Assembly: GCF_042477335.2 (NCBI RefSeq)
Contig: NC_091250.1
Location: 58,225,384 to 58,289,383 of the forward strand
DNA length: 64,000 nucleotides
Direction of reading: 5' to 3'
From: Ovis canadensis
Taxonomy: Eukaryota > Chordata > Mammalia > Artiodactyla > Bovidae
The notes under the pieces were generated by a model. That model saw only the letters and a list, made by a program, of their open reading frames with translations. It made no database searches and had not been told where the DNA came from. Positions 1 to 13,400 of this stretch are shown piece after piece; position 1 is the stretch's first letter, and every line of letters begins with the position of its first letter. The position numbers and the translations under genes are program-made.

Positions 1-242
1 TTCCCAATGTCTTGCTGGTGCTTTGACATGTAAAACACTGTTTTAGAGGCTTTTTCCAAAATTCATAAAAAAGCAACACTTGGGGGATATAAAATACACA
101 AAATCCCAAACTTAAAAGTTTATTCAAAATTCTTTTGAATCCCTAAGGTGGCTGTAAACAGTCTGCTTTTACATGTTCATAGCTTAAAGGAATGTGACTA
201 TCACAGTTTATATGGGTTTCTTACCCAGGAAGCCCACCAACT
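1..242 (-). other. ADGRA3: ADGRA3 3' UTR and downstream flank
   Basis: Sequence directly after the TAG stop. It has no repeat I recognise and no further open frame on the minus strand. How far the UTR runs depends on which poly(A) site is used; it may extend past the left edge. Confidence 0.6.
119..124 (-). terminator. candidate polyadenylation signal AATAAA for ADGRA3
   Basis: Forward tttatt gives AATAAA on the gene strand 119 nt past the stop codon. A GT-rich stretch (tttgtgtatttt on the minus strand, about 85-105) follows at the distance expected for a downstream element. Use of this site is inference; later sites may lie left of position 1. Confidence 0.4.
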
Positions 243-1485
243 CTACACAGTAGTTTCGTGTTTCCATAACCCAGTCCTCACATTGCCAGTGCTATCCGTA
301 CCCAGCAAGGGTCCCTCCTGCCCACTGCTTTTGATTGGTCCATTCTGAATGGCCAAGTTCAGGCCATAAGACTTCTGCTGACTTTCAAGTTCAACTACAG
401 TTGGCTTCCTTACCGCATCTTTTTTACTACTAGTTGAAACAGGCTTTTCAAAATTCCTGCTGCTTTTGGGAAGTGTGCTACAGGCATCGCTGCTATCTTG
501 TTGGGGGGGGTTGTACTGTCTCTCTCTGTAGGCTAAGTATGCCCTCCGACTCCGAGAGTGTCCTTCATTACTGCCCAGCCGACTTTTTGGCAGGCCATTC
601 TGCACACTGCCTTCCACACTCGTGGGGACATCGTAGGCATATTCTCTGAGGACCGTGAGTCTGCTGGCCCGGTGCCCTTTACTTCTGTTTTTATGATGGC
701 GGCCTGGGTGCATATTTGTTCGAAATGGAACTTCTAAAGGCGCCACATGCATTTTAATATCATTGTCCATTGAATGTTCTGTCAGACTGTTGTCGAGCTG
801 AGGCGTGGCATTCAAAGGGAGGGAATTGGTGTGGCACTGGGCCGCGGCAGCCTGCAAGTTGGTTAATTTGCAGCCCTGGGAGGAGTTTTTGAAGCTCGAA
901 GCACTCTTGTTTGTGCATGAAGATTCTGCGCTGCTGTTGGTGTACTTGGGAGCCTCCCCACTCGGCCCGCTGGAGCTGGGGGGCTGCACGTTGACCTGGA
1001 CTGAATAGGCACTCCGTCCTGGGCAGCAAGTCATGATCCATGCGAGCCTGACATCCTCCCTGTTGACACAATGGTGAACCACGATGAACGCACTGAGGCT
1101 CAAACATGTGGCTCCAAAAAAGAAGCTAAAAACCAAATCCAAAGGGTAATACAAAGAAACAGCCAAGGCCCCAAACATCCATAGGGTGACATACAAGAGC
1201 AAGGTAAGGCTGGCCCCCAGAAGCTGAGCATGGAAAGTGTGTTCATTTCCCAGGGCTGATGTGGAGATCAGGGACAGAGACATGGAGTCCTGATGACTGA
1301 CTTCTCCGTTTTCATTGGCTGCCAGCCGCTGCTGCTCCTCGGTGGGCTCCTTCAGCTCATATTTGCGCTCAGGGTGTCTTTTCAACTGAATAAATATGCT
1401 GAGAAAGTACATACAGTTTACAAAAGTGATGAAGCTGGCGGGTCCGTAGAAGGCTCCCAAGGAGGGTTCCCATGCCATCCAGCAA
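243..1485 (-). CDS. ADGRA3: ADGRA3 terminal coding exon: ECL2, TM5-TM7, cytoplasmic tail, stop
   Basis: The exon begins after a pyrimidine-rich acceptor (ttttctttcctag) at 1485; its first base T completes a Tyr codon begun in the upstream exon. It then reads CWMAWEP, the second extracellular loop with the Cys expected to pair with the Cys before TM3. TM5 ([10 protein letters not shown] onward), a third loop with [16 protein letters not shown]6 ([12 protein letters not shown]) and TM7 ([13 protein letters not shown]) follow. The tail is Ser/Asn-rich, includes a basic [13 protein letters not shown] patch, and ends KHETTV before TAG at 245-243. ETTV fits a class I PDZ ligand (S/T-x-hydrophobic). 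The Met at 1523 of the longer open frame is intronic and is not a start. Confidence 0.98.
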
Positions 1486-4400
1486 CTAGGAAAGAAAATG
1501 GAGAACCAGCTCAGATGCTCCATATGTCAAGAAACTGTTTAAAAAGTTGCACTAAGCTCTGGTTCCTAGGAAACAGTTCAAGGGGAAGCAACCAACTCAG
1601 GTACAAAGAGAACACTGAATACTCACTAGGGTGCATTTGGCCGACTGCCGTAATTCTTGATGTTTGCTGCTGCAGTGATGCCACAAACTATAATGGGTAT
1701 ACCACCACCGATCAGGTAGAACCTAGCAGGGGCAATGATGGAAACAATAGCTCATCAATCTAATTTGTTTAGGTGTACACACTGTAGGATCTCATTTCTG
1801 CAGAAGGTATTCCTTAAAGATTAATCACTATTTTAATAAATCAGGAGAGGTTAACATTTGCAGGCTCCTTTGTTAACAGTAACCTTTTTTTTTTTAAGTT
1901 TTTATTTATTCTTGATTTGTTTAGTTTAAAAGAGCAGAAGATCTACCAAGTTTGAGTTGAAGGAAAGCTGATCAGCTTCTGCCACCCTGTGGGCAGGCGA
2001 AGTAACACCCAGTTCCTGCAGGTAGGGCTTTAATTTATACTTGTTTCTTTTAGGTTCAGCCAGTGGAGCAGAAAGTTAGTCCACTGCAAAATGGACTTGA
2101 AGATCCCACTGTGCCACTGTTCACACTAAAAATGTAACAACATCGTTTATTCATTAATGCCAGGCTAAACCTGCATATTAATGCTTAGCAGGACCTGCCA
2201 GATCTAATGTCCTGCTGCTGTGTATGCTTATCCTCAGTCAGCTGAAATGGGGGTAAGGAAGGTACCTGGATCCCAGGTGCCCACAGCGCTTGGGCTCTTC
2301 CTCACCAACTGCTCACAGACCTGCTGGGAGGAACTGAGGGAGACAGAGTGCTGGCTGGTTCTCTGAAGAACAACTTTTGGGGCAGAGGGGAGCAGCTTCT
2401 CTGAGTTCTCTGAAAAGATCCTAGGGAACTTCCTGGCCTGGTGAGCTACCCCTGGGTACAGCCAGTCTTAACTCTGTGTTTGCCAGGTCCAGAGACCAGT
2501 CCACATGCTGAATTGGCTGGATAAAGGCAATGTTCACAACGCATTTTCCTATGTATTTTCTTCTTAGTCATGCTTATGGGTACTAAAAATCTTCACTATG
2601 ATATTACTGCTGAAAAAGACAGCTAATTACTCCCATAAAACTATAACCATGTCTTTTATTCCACAGATTAGAGGAAGGCCAACATTTGTGACCCTGCCCT
2701 TCCTCCTGTTGAACCAATTCATAGCTGCTTCTGACCTGACAAAGCAGCATCAGTTCACCCAAACTTGTCTCGAGTCCCACAGTGCTCTCTGCCCTCACTC
2801 CTTCCCCACCTCCACTCCAGGACTGCCTGCTACCAGCTAATTCTTATTTTAAAGCTTTAAATCTACTTCTCCACTGCTTTTTCCTTCCAGCCTGTAGGTA
2901 CGTTCACATTTTCTCCATCTTCTAAAACTTTTCTTCAACTTACCACCTTCTTTCTTGCTCCCTTTGGTGACAAACACCTGGAAACAACAGCACCAACATG
3001 TGCCTCACCTTTATTGTGAGGTGACGCTGCTTCCAACCTACCGTGCTACTGAAACTGCCCTCTCTGGGGCCAGCAGACTCAAGACAAGTCCGTGCCCATC
3101 ATCCATGTAGCCCAGATGCTGAGTTTCCTTAAGCTCCAGAACCCGGGGGAAGGAGGGCAGCCTACAGGGTGAACCTGCCCATCTACAGCAAAGGGCATAC
3201 CCGCCGGCCACAGGGGACTACATAGGCTTTGGCGCTCAGACTGCCTTCTACTAAACCCTTTGTGTTTTTAACCACCTAAAAGAAAGGAAGCACAACAGAA
3301 ATGAACAGCTGCCATGAGGAAGGATCCCTGTCTCTTAGCCAAACACCATCCCTCTCAGGCCCTTTACCACCACTGACAAATCGCATCCTAGAATCTGGCT
3401 GTGGCCAAGCACTCTTTCTGTTCCTTGCCGCTCAGTGAACCACTCTCCTCTCAATTTTCAGTGTTCTCTCAGTTCCTCCCTTTATCTGCTATGGCCCATC
3501 TACTCAAGTACGGCCCATACTTGATATGGCCTAGGGATCATTGTTAACTGACTTTTCCCTGGGAGAGCTCATTCCTTATCACTGCTTCAATGAACACATG
3601 TGAACACATCTCCTGTCGTGTCAAGGGGACATAGACTGTGTCCTCTATGCTGAGCACCAGACTCTGCAAATGTAAACTTTCCATGAGAAAGTATGGGTGA
3701 GCCCACTTCCCCTGTGCTTACCCTCCCTGGGTGCCCCCACCCACTCTTCCTCTGTGACTTTCTCAGCTGATGGATGCACCATCTGCAGAAGGACCCTAGC
3801 GAACTGGAGCAGACAACCTGCAGCCACCTTCACATCCCCGTACAGAGCTCCCAAATGCAGCTAGTCATCAGTCCTAAAGAAACTGCCTCAAGTTTCTGAA
3901 CATGTGTCCTCTCTAACCTCCATGCCGCTGTTCCGGTGGCAGTCCTCATCTGTTGTTCAGTCACTCAATCGTGTCGGGCTCTTGGTGACCCCATGGACTG
4001 CAGCACGCCAGGCTTCCCTGTCCTTCACCATTTCCCAGAGCTCACTTAAACTCATGTCCATCCAGTCAGCGACGCCATCCAACCATCTCGTCCTCTGTCA
4101 CCCCCTTCTCCACTTGCCTTCAATCTTTCTGAGCATCAGGGTCGTTTCTAATGAGTCCGTTCTTCACATCAGGTGACCTAAGTATTGGGAGCTTCAGCTT
4201 CAGCTTCAGCATCAGTCCTTCCAAAGAATATTCAGAAGTGATTTCCTTTAGGATGGACTGGTTGGATCTCCTTGCAGTCTTAAGTCTTCTCCAACACCAC
4301 AGTTCAAAAGCATCAATTCTTCAGCACTCAGCCTTCTTTATGGTCTAACTCTCACATCTGTACATGACTACTGGAAAAAACATAGCATTGACTACACAGA

Positions 4401-7400
4401 CCTTTGTTGGCAAAATCCCTGCTTTTTAAAATGCTGTCTAGGTTTGTCATAGCTTTTCCTCCAAGAAGCAAGCCATCTTTAATTTCATGGCTGAAGTCAT
4501 CATCTGCAGTGATTTTGGAGCCCAAGAAAATAAAGTCTGTCACTGTTTCCATTGTTTCACCATCTATTTGCCATGAAGTGATGGCACTGGATGCCACGAT
4601 CCTAGTTTTTTTGTTGAGTTTTAAGCCAGCTTTTTCACTCTCCTCTTTCACCTTCATCAAGAGGCTCTTTAGTTCTTCTTCACTTTCTGCCATAAAGGTG
4701 GTGCCATCTGTTTATGTGAGGTTATTGATATTTCTCCTGGCAATCTTGATTCCAGCTTGTGCTTCATCTAGCCCAGCATTTCACATGATGTACTCGGTAT
4801 ATAAGTTAAATAAGCAGGGTGACAATACACAGCCTTGAAATACTCCTTTCCCAATTTTGAAATGGGCAGAAGACCCTATGCAGTAATCATGGGGATCTCC
4901 TAATGACCTCAGCAGAATTATTTGTAGATGTCTCCTACTTTCGGGCATTCTAATGTATAGCCCACAATTTAATCTGGCCCTCTAAAACCTGAAACTCAGC
5001 TTTTACTCTGAATCATGCTACTCTACACCATAAACCCTAGGTTCCAGCCACAGTCAAACCGCACTTCTCAAATCTGTTCAGCTTGAGATATGATTCTGTA
5101 TCTGAAGTGCCACCTCTGCCCTTTATGTGGTAGTCAAGCTATTTTTAATAGCCGCCCCCTCTCCCTGACCCCTCAGAATTACAGTCCCTTTTTGGCGCTT
5201 TCAGAGAATGTACTTCCACTCCAGCTCTCACACAGCTGCAGTAGTTCTTCTCACACCTGTCTCCTCTACTCGTCCAGAATAATAGTTCATTGACAACTGA
5301 TTTAAATTATGATATTAGGAACGGCACAACACCAAAACGGTTTTTTCTTTCTTGGAGAATAACGACACTGATACATACTTGAGAAGACTGAAATCTACTA
5401 AATGACCTCAAGGAAATAAAAACAACTGATATTTTCAGAGTCTATTCCACGGCCAGTACCGTCCGTCTGAAGTGCTTTACACATTAAGTCACTTAGGCCT
5501 CACAACAAGTCTATGAAAGAGAATCATTCCCACTTTCTAGATAAGACAGAAAGACAAGAGAGGATACAGAACTTCACAAAGAACTCCCAGCTGCAAGGCT
5601 GCTTACAAGTCTATTCTTCCACCTTCCAAAGTTCACTCAGTAATTTTTTGATATGACCATACTTCATTAAATTAATATGTGTGGACATGTAACAGAAGAT
5701 AGTACACGAAGATATTGGATACCTGAGCATTGGTCTTGGTGGAGGTGGCAGCTCATCAGGATCCTGGCATCTTTTAGCTTTTTTAGTGACTTGTTTGTAG
5801 ATGTTCCGAGCTGTCACTCCCACCCATAGTACTGTAGCAAGAGTGGAATAATGAAGAATTATTCCAACCTAGAAAGAAGAATACATGAACTAAATGAATT
5901 CCCCTTTACAATCAAAATATAATAATTGCTAGTAAGCTTCCTCAAAAAGACTGGTAAGTTATTTTGAATATCTGACTCAAAAACTGTACAAAGGTATATT
6001 CTAATGATCCATTCCTTTGCCCGCTAATGAACAAAGAAAGCACTCTAACAGACATATAATAGAGGACTGAATTTATAGTTGAATACAGGGGGCCCACGGA
6101 CTACAACTTATACCTAAGATGACACTAAACATACCATGGCATTCATTCCTGGACAACAGTAAACCAAAGCCATGTTTCCCATAGATGCTATGTTATAAAT
6201 CAGAGTTGAGTTCCTAAAGTCTATTTTAAAGAGGAATGCAGATGTCAAGGGTAAGTGAGAGCGAAAGTCGCTCAATCGTGTCCGACTCTTTGCGACCCCA
6301 TGGACTATACAGTCCATGGAATCCTCCAGGCCATAATACTGGAGTGCGGTAGCCTTTCCCTTCTCCAGGGAATATTCCCAACCCAGGGATCGAACCCAGG
6401 TCTCCCACACTGCAGGTTGATTCTTTACCAGCTGAGCCACAAGGGACGCCCAAGAATACTGGAATGGGTAGCCTATCCCTTCTCCAGGAGATCTTCCCGA
6501 CCCAGGAATCAAACTGGGGTCCCCTGCATTGCAGGCGGATTCTTTACCTTTAGCTATCAGGAGAACGTCAAGGGTAACTGGAGGGCAAAAGTCACAGCAC
6601 AGAGAATAATCTTTGGAGTCAGAGACCTGAATAGTTCTAATTCACAGCTTTTATGTATCAAAATGGATGACAAGTGAGCAGTGTAACAGATCGGTGAAAT
6701 GAGTGAGCTCTAGAATTAACAATTTTGCCTGGTTTTAAAACCAGAATCTACCCCTTGTGACACCTTAGCAAACTCGCAGAATATCTCAAGCACTGTTCTC
6801 ATTTGTAAACTGAGGATAATATCAAAGTACCACAAGGCTTTAAATAGAACACCCTATATAAAGCATTTAGCACTTTGCCTGGTACATTATACATGATTAA
6901 AAATACAGCAATATTTTTATTATTATTAGGAGTACGGTTTTAAGAAAATAACGTCAACATTCTTGAAATTATGAACAGCATTTGAACAGCAAAAAGACTA
7001 TCCATAAGCATCCCTAGGGGTTTTTGTAGGGACTGAAAGGGCACAACACCTGGGACATAATAAGTACTCGAAAGATGATGGAGAACTGCAATATAGGTAA
7101 GTGATAACACTGAGCTCCTCCCAGAGGGATGATAGGGGGCATGTTTCCCTTGTGAACTGTGTCTGAAGCAACAGCAGTTAAAGATAAAATTCTAGATAAA
7201 AATAAACATGAGATAAGAGAGGTTTAAAATCTATTTTAAGAAAAAGAAATGCATGGAGCAGCAAGGACATAATTCAACTTTCTTATCTAATTCTATCTTT
7301 TGATCCTTTCTTCTTATACAACGATTACAGGTGAAATTCTATGAATGAAAATTTCCAAGGGGGAAAAAAAAAAAACTTTTTTTTAATTCAAAAAGGATGA

Positions 7401-10400
7401 CTCTCCAATCTCAAGAAAATCAAATTGACTGACATCATCAATCCTACGTAAGTAACAGAAGCATCTAGACTGCTAAGGCTCATGTTAATGAGACATGAAC
7501 CTCATTAGACTTGGTGACATGGAAGTACACAGATTATTTTGCAAGGCAAAAACTAGGGTGGTCACTTGTCCAGGGAAGTCACTACCCTCTCAATGGCTGA
7601 AAGGGCTAGGAGGGTGATCCAGCCTGGCCGAACCAGATGGTCAGAGTATCTTCATCTTTAAAAAAATTTTTTTAATTTAATTTTTATTTATTTATATTTT
7701 GGTAGTGTTGTGCAACACAGGGGATCTTAGTTCCCCAATCAGTGATTGAACCTACGTCCCCTGCAATGGAAACATGGATTCTTAACCACTGGACCACCAG
7801 GGAAGTCCTCACAGTATCTTCTTCTTAAGCAGAAAAGTTGCTCCATGGTTCATACTAGCTTTACTCACTGCACTATAAAAGCAAAGCTTACAGATGCAAG
7901 TGGAACAAAAAGCATAAAATAACCCTCTGAGCTATCTGGAGTCACATCAGATGTTGTAAATAAAAATAGTATAATTGGATTTGGTGCATAAAAACCAAAA
8001 CATTCAAAACCAATCAATGATATTGACTCAAAATGATATCCTCTACTGTTTCTACAGTTTTCTCCGATGTAGAGGTCAAAAGAATGAGACAAGGCTGTAA
8101 ATAAGCTTCAAAATACAAGTTAAAAATATTTTCAACACAGAAGGTGCAAGATGGAGAATTTTCTTGTTTTAGATCTAAGAGGTAAAACTCAATCTTTAGA
8201 TTTTGAAGTGTTTCCTATGGCATTTCAAAATTTGCAGAGAAGTGTTCATACTTAAAAGATCCTAAAGCCTTCCAGTTAAACAATTATTGCCATAGTGGAA
8301 TTTTAGGGGTCTAAAGGCACCTGGTAATAGTCACATAAGCAAATCACCAAATGTTCCATAAGAAAGAATAAAGGAGGCACTGAGATCTAGTCTAGCAGCA
8401 ATGTGTTCCTATCTTTTGGAAAGAGTTGCTTTCTATTTTGGGATTCCCAGGCAGCTCAGCAGTAAAGAATTCACCTGCCAATTCAGGAGACGCAAGGGAC
8501 GCATGTTTGATCCCTAGGTTGGGAAGATCTCCTACAGAAGGGAATGGCAACCCACTCCAGCATTCTTGTCTGAAAAATCCTATGGACAGGGGAGCCTGGT
8601 AGGCTACAGTCCATGGGGTCACAAAGAGTTGGACACAATTGAGCACACATATGTGCTTCCTATTTTATTCTCCATCAGACACTAGGGCTATACTTGAAAT
8701 ATAACCTCACTGTCACAATTTCTGCCAAATAAATCAGATACATGTGGGAAATTTGTAAATAGTTTGGAAAAAATCTAATTTATAGGGCATGTAAATGATT
8801 CATTAAATGCAACAGATTAGAACTTAAGAAAGTCACCTTACCTCAAGACATCAATTTTCAAAGCTGCAAAATGGATACAAAAAATTATCTTGAAGTGTTG
8901 GACTTTATATGTTACCTAACCATAAACATTCACATACCAGAGACCAAACATTTTAACAGCTCGGTTTTTAACCACCAACAATACCTACAATAGTGCAGCA
9001 TACACAGCAAGTGTGCAAAAAAAAATCATCTTTAATATTCAGTCTGATATGAATATATATAAAAATTAAGAGCATCCACTACTGAATGCCTGCTATGTAC
9101 GCCAAAATGTATTAGACAATTTTTTACGTGCTTCTATGTTATCCTCTTAGTGTCACAATTTGTTTAGTGCTACAGACAAGGAGATGGAGGCTGAAAGAAG
9201 TTAAATCATCCTCCAGAGGTCACATGGTCAGTGGTGGGGCAGCAACTCAAACTCAAAGCCTGCGACTCTTCTATTACATCATCCTTGTCCTCAATAATAA
9301 GAAGGCAGTGTTAAGGGTGGGGATTGGCAAGGAATACTCAAAGAGACCCATTTGAATCAGGGCTCTGCCACCCAAAGGCCCTAGACTTGGGGCAAGTTAT
9401 TTCTGTTCTCTAAGACTCAATTTCTGTACTAATAAAATATGAGTAAGAATTACTTCCTAGGGTTAATGTGAAAGTTAAGATAACATACTTGCAGTAGCTG
9501 GCAAGTAGAAAGCTCTTAACATCCATGGATTGAATCTTTCCCTGTGTATCCTATGTGCCCCTGCAGCAGCCCTCTGGATAACAGAGACCAGAAGACACCT
9601 GAGAAGGTCAGCTGGCACAACAGTTAACAGATGAAATCACGGAGTGGTAGAGCAAGCAACACGGTGTCCTAAATATCTGCAACCAAATCCTCTCACTGCA
9701 TAGCTAGGAAACCAAGGACCAAAGACTAACGATCACACTGTTATCTGGCAGCACATCCTGACCCAGAACCCAGATCTCCTCCAAACCCTGTTGAGTCAAC
9801 AGCCTCTCCTACTCTATCACTCAACTTCTCAGTTTCCCTTTGGCTCCCTTTGCAAAAGAAAGTTCAAGGCTAGAGCATGCACCCATGGCACCACCCAGAA
9901 AGGATGACGTAACAACCAGAGTGGGAAGTCCCTGGCTGGTGGGGCCTTTAATAACCTCAGCCAATTACTTCAGGGAAGAAACTGCATTAGAACCTGTTCA
10001 CACCATTCATAAAATACATGAGCTCTAAAAGGGAGATAGGCCAAAGACAACACTGATCACGTGTACGTAAGAAATGCGTGTAGAAAATGTACACTTCAGG
10101 GTTCAGTTTTAGAGATGGAAGACGAGCCCACCCCATTATTTTGCAGAAGAAACGTGAAGCCCCTACTAGGTTAAGGGGCTTTCCAGGTGTCTAAGTAGGT
10201 AAAGAATCTGCCTGAAATGCAGGAGACCCAGGTTTGATCTCTGGGTTGGGAAGATCCCCTGGAGAAGGAAATGGCAACCCATTCCAGCATTTCTTGCCTG
10301 GGAAGTCCCATGGGCAGAGGAGATGGGCAGGTTCAGTCCATGGGGTCACAAAGAGCCAGACACAACTGAATGAACAAACCACCACCACTCGGTCTGTTCA

Positions 10401-13400
10401 TGACGAACATGAGTCTGAGCAAGCTCTGGGAGTTGATGACGGACAGGGAAGCCGGGAATGCTGCAGTCCATGGGTCGCAAAGAGTCGGACATGACGGAGC
10501 AACTGAAAGGAACTGAGGTTAACAGACGAGTCACACAGGCCGTTCTGGCAGACACAGCTGGCTACTAACTGAATGAGTATTAGAAAGACAAAGTGAAGCA
10601 AGTCAGGTCTGAGTCAGAAATAATAAGAATGATGCTATGTCTTTCACAGAGGAAGAACACTGTAAAAAAAAAGCCAGAAGAAAACAACATATGAAAACAT
10701 CAAGAAGCCTGCCCGCCCCACACTTTTTCAAGTAATTCTTTACCTAACAGACATTCTGGAGGCCCTGAAAACTCAGTGCATTTTCCTGTCCTTTTCATTC
10801 TAGAAATGGTATAAAATACCATTCAGCATGATGAAAGGCAGTCATTTCTACTATAGCCTCTTTCTGTTCATTTCCTTAGTGAAATAAATTTATGTGTCTA
10901 CTTCCAGAAATCAATGAGTATTTTTAGACAGAATTGAGACTATTACCACCATTGTTGCGTTGAGTACGCTAACAGTCTATGTTCAAAATTTCTCCAGGGT
11001 TGAATGAGTTCTACTATTTGCAAAACAGAGGCCTTTCCTGTTCATTTACCTAGTATCTGCTGAGCAACTACTATGCGTCAGGTCTTATACTGATTCCTGG
11101 ATGAACAATGGTGAATCGAATTGGTATAATCCCCGTCCCTGTAGAGCTTCGAGTCCAGGGACAACAAATAGGTAAATGCCAGTCAATTACGCCAGTCAAT
11201 TACAAAGTTTTGCAGGCACTATGGAATGTTAATCAGCAGCAGAGGATAATGAAGGGAAGAGGTGGAGGGACTACATCTCTAAAACAGTAAACTGAGACCT
11301 ACAAAGTGGGAGTCACCCAGGTGAAGAAGGGAGAAAACAAAGAAAAGAGAAGCACTATCTTTGCACACGTATTAAGTTGATTTGGGATCGATTACCTAAC
11401 TTCTTGTAGGCTTCAAACAAGTTTGATTTCAGATGTATAGTAATGGCCCTAATACAGGGGAATATTCTGCACAGCTAAGAGATAATTATACCAATAACCA
11501 TCGTAATAATCGCTTACGTTACTGAGCACTTACTGTATACCTGGTACTGGAGTCATTTAATTCTCTCAACAATTCTTATATATACACACACATGCATATT
11601 TAAAACTGTTTTACATGAAGAAAATATTGGATTCATCATCAACCTTAGGTTAATGACACATTCTAATGACTGAGCCAAGCACACAAGCGTGGCCTGCCTT
11701 TATTTAGTTTCTTAAATAGCTGTTATTAATATGTCTATGAACCTATCAATAAGACAAAAGGCAAGATCTTGACAAAAGCCTGTATTAGCACATAAGAACC
11801 CCTTCACCCAAGGTAATCATCACCGTTTATCCTATGTTTATCATCCCTTTGCTTTCTTATACGGTTTTACTGTACCTACATATTTTCATTAAAAGTATGC
11901 TGTTTCATTTTAGTTATGTTTATCTTTATAAAGAAAAATATCAGGATGAATGTAATTTATGGGACTTAATTTTTTCACCTACATTCCTGAGACTGACTCA
12001 CACTGCTACGCCTTGCTGTAATTCATTAATTTTGACTCTTGCATAATATCACCATTTATTCATTCACTCTCTCAGTGATGGGCACCTGGGCTGCTTCCAG
12101 GCTTCTGCTACTGTGCAGAGTGCTGCTATGAATATTCACAGGCACTCACTCTAAGCCCTGTAGTGGGACTGTGGGAATGTTTACCTGTATAAGGTAAAGC
12201 CTCCCAGAGTCATCCGCTTACATTCCTACCCAGTATGTATAAATATGTGGATCCACGTGTTCTTCAATACTTGGCACTGCCAGCCATAATTTTTGCTGAC
12301 AGAAAAGGCATAATATGGTAGCGATCTGAATTTGCATCTCCGTCACCACCAATGCCATGTACCCTGGCCCTGTCTCTTCTGTTATGAAATGCCTGTCCCT
12401 CTCACCACTTCTCCAACTGGGCTGTTTGTGCCATTCTCACTGATTAGTTTTTAAAGTATATATTTTTTAATTCTAATGCTCTGTCAGTAGTTATGTATTG
12501 AGAATTCGTGCTGTGATATGCTGAGTCGCTCAGCCGTGTCTGACTCTTTGTGACCCCATGGACTGTACAGTCCAAGGAATTCTCCAGGCCAGAATACTGG
12601 AGTGGGTAGCCTTTCCCTTCTCCAGGGGATCTTCCCAACCCAGGGATTAAACCCAGGTCTCCCGCACTGCAGGCAGAGTCTTTACCATCTGAGCCACCAG
12701 GGAAGCCCATATGTACTGAGAATAGTGTCTTCTAATGCGGAACTTGTCGTCTCACTTTCCTTAGGAATCTTCATTTTTTAAAGAAAAAGATATTATTTTT
12801 AATTTAGTCAAAAGTACATCCTTTCTTTTCTAGTCATAGTTAAGAAATCCCTCCTTATCCCAAGGATTATGATATTTTCTAATATAAATTTTAACACTTT
12901 CATTTAGACTTGTAATATTTAATCTACCCAAAGCTGACTTTTTTAACATGGCATGAAGTACAGACCCACTTAGATCTTTTTTTCCACATAGATTTTCCCC
13001 AGCTCCCTTAACTGGACAATGGTCTGTCTTTACCTAGCTGATCAGACACGTGACATCTGTCTCATACCAAAGCTCTGTGTGGGTCTGCTTCCAAAGCTGC
13101 TATTCTACTGTGTTGGTCTGGTCAATTTATCTATCCCTACTCTGATGCACAGTTCTCATTCCAACAGCCTCAACAGTTTGGGTGATTAGAAGACTTCCTA
13201 CTCCACTATTTTTCAGGAGTACCCTATCAATCACTGATCCTTCTTTACTTTCATATAAAGACCATTTTATTGAGTTTCATGAAAAATTCTCTTATCTACA
13301 GATTATTTAGGAGGAACTGCTACCTCTCTGACTTTAACTTTTCCTATCCTTGGACCTAGTGTATTTCTCCATTTATTTAGGTCTTCTTTAATATACACTA

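Larger units (their letters stand above)
1723..5722 (-). other. ADGRA3 intron, 4.0 kb
   Basis: Holds one BovB fragment (3951-4858) and one MIR-like fragment (5430-5585). I recognise nothing in 1723-3950 or 4860-5430: no exon with the right phase, no RNA gene, no young repeat. Confidence 0.85.

Noticed and set aside
760..1107. 115-codon minus-strand frame inside the ADGRA3 terminal exon
   Set aside because: It is an alternative-frame shadow of the ADGRA3 tail; the ADGRA3 frame matches a known protein throughout.
1486..1523. Met at 1523 as a start of a 426-residue protein
   Set aside because: Those codons are intronic; the acceptor at 1487-1486 and the phase with the upstream exon show the exon starts at 1485.
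6255..6452. tRNA gene suggested by the tRNA-like head
   Set aside because: It is the head of a Bov-tA SINE; the same text recurs many times in the window with the Bov-A body attached.
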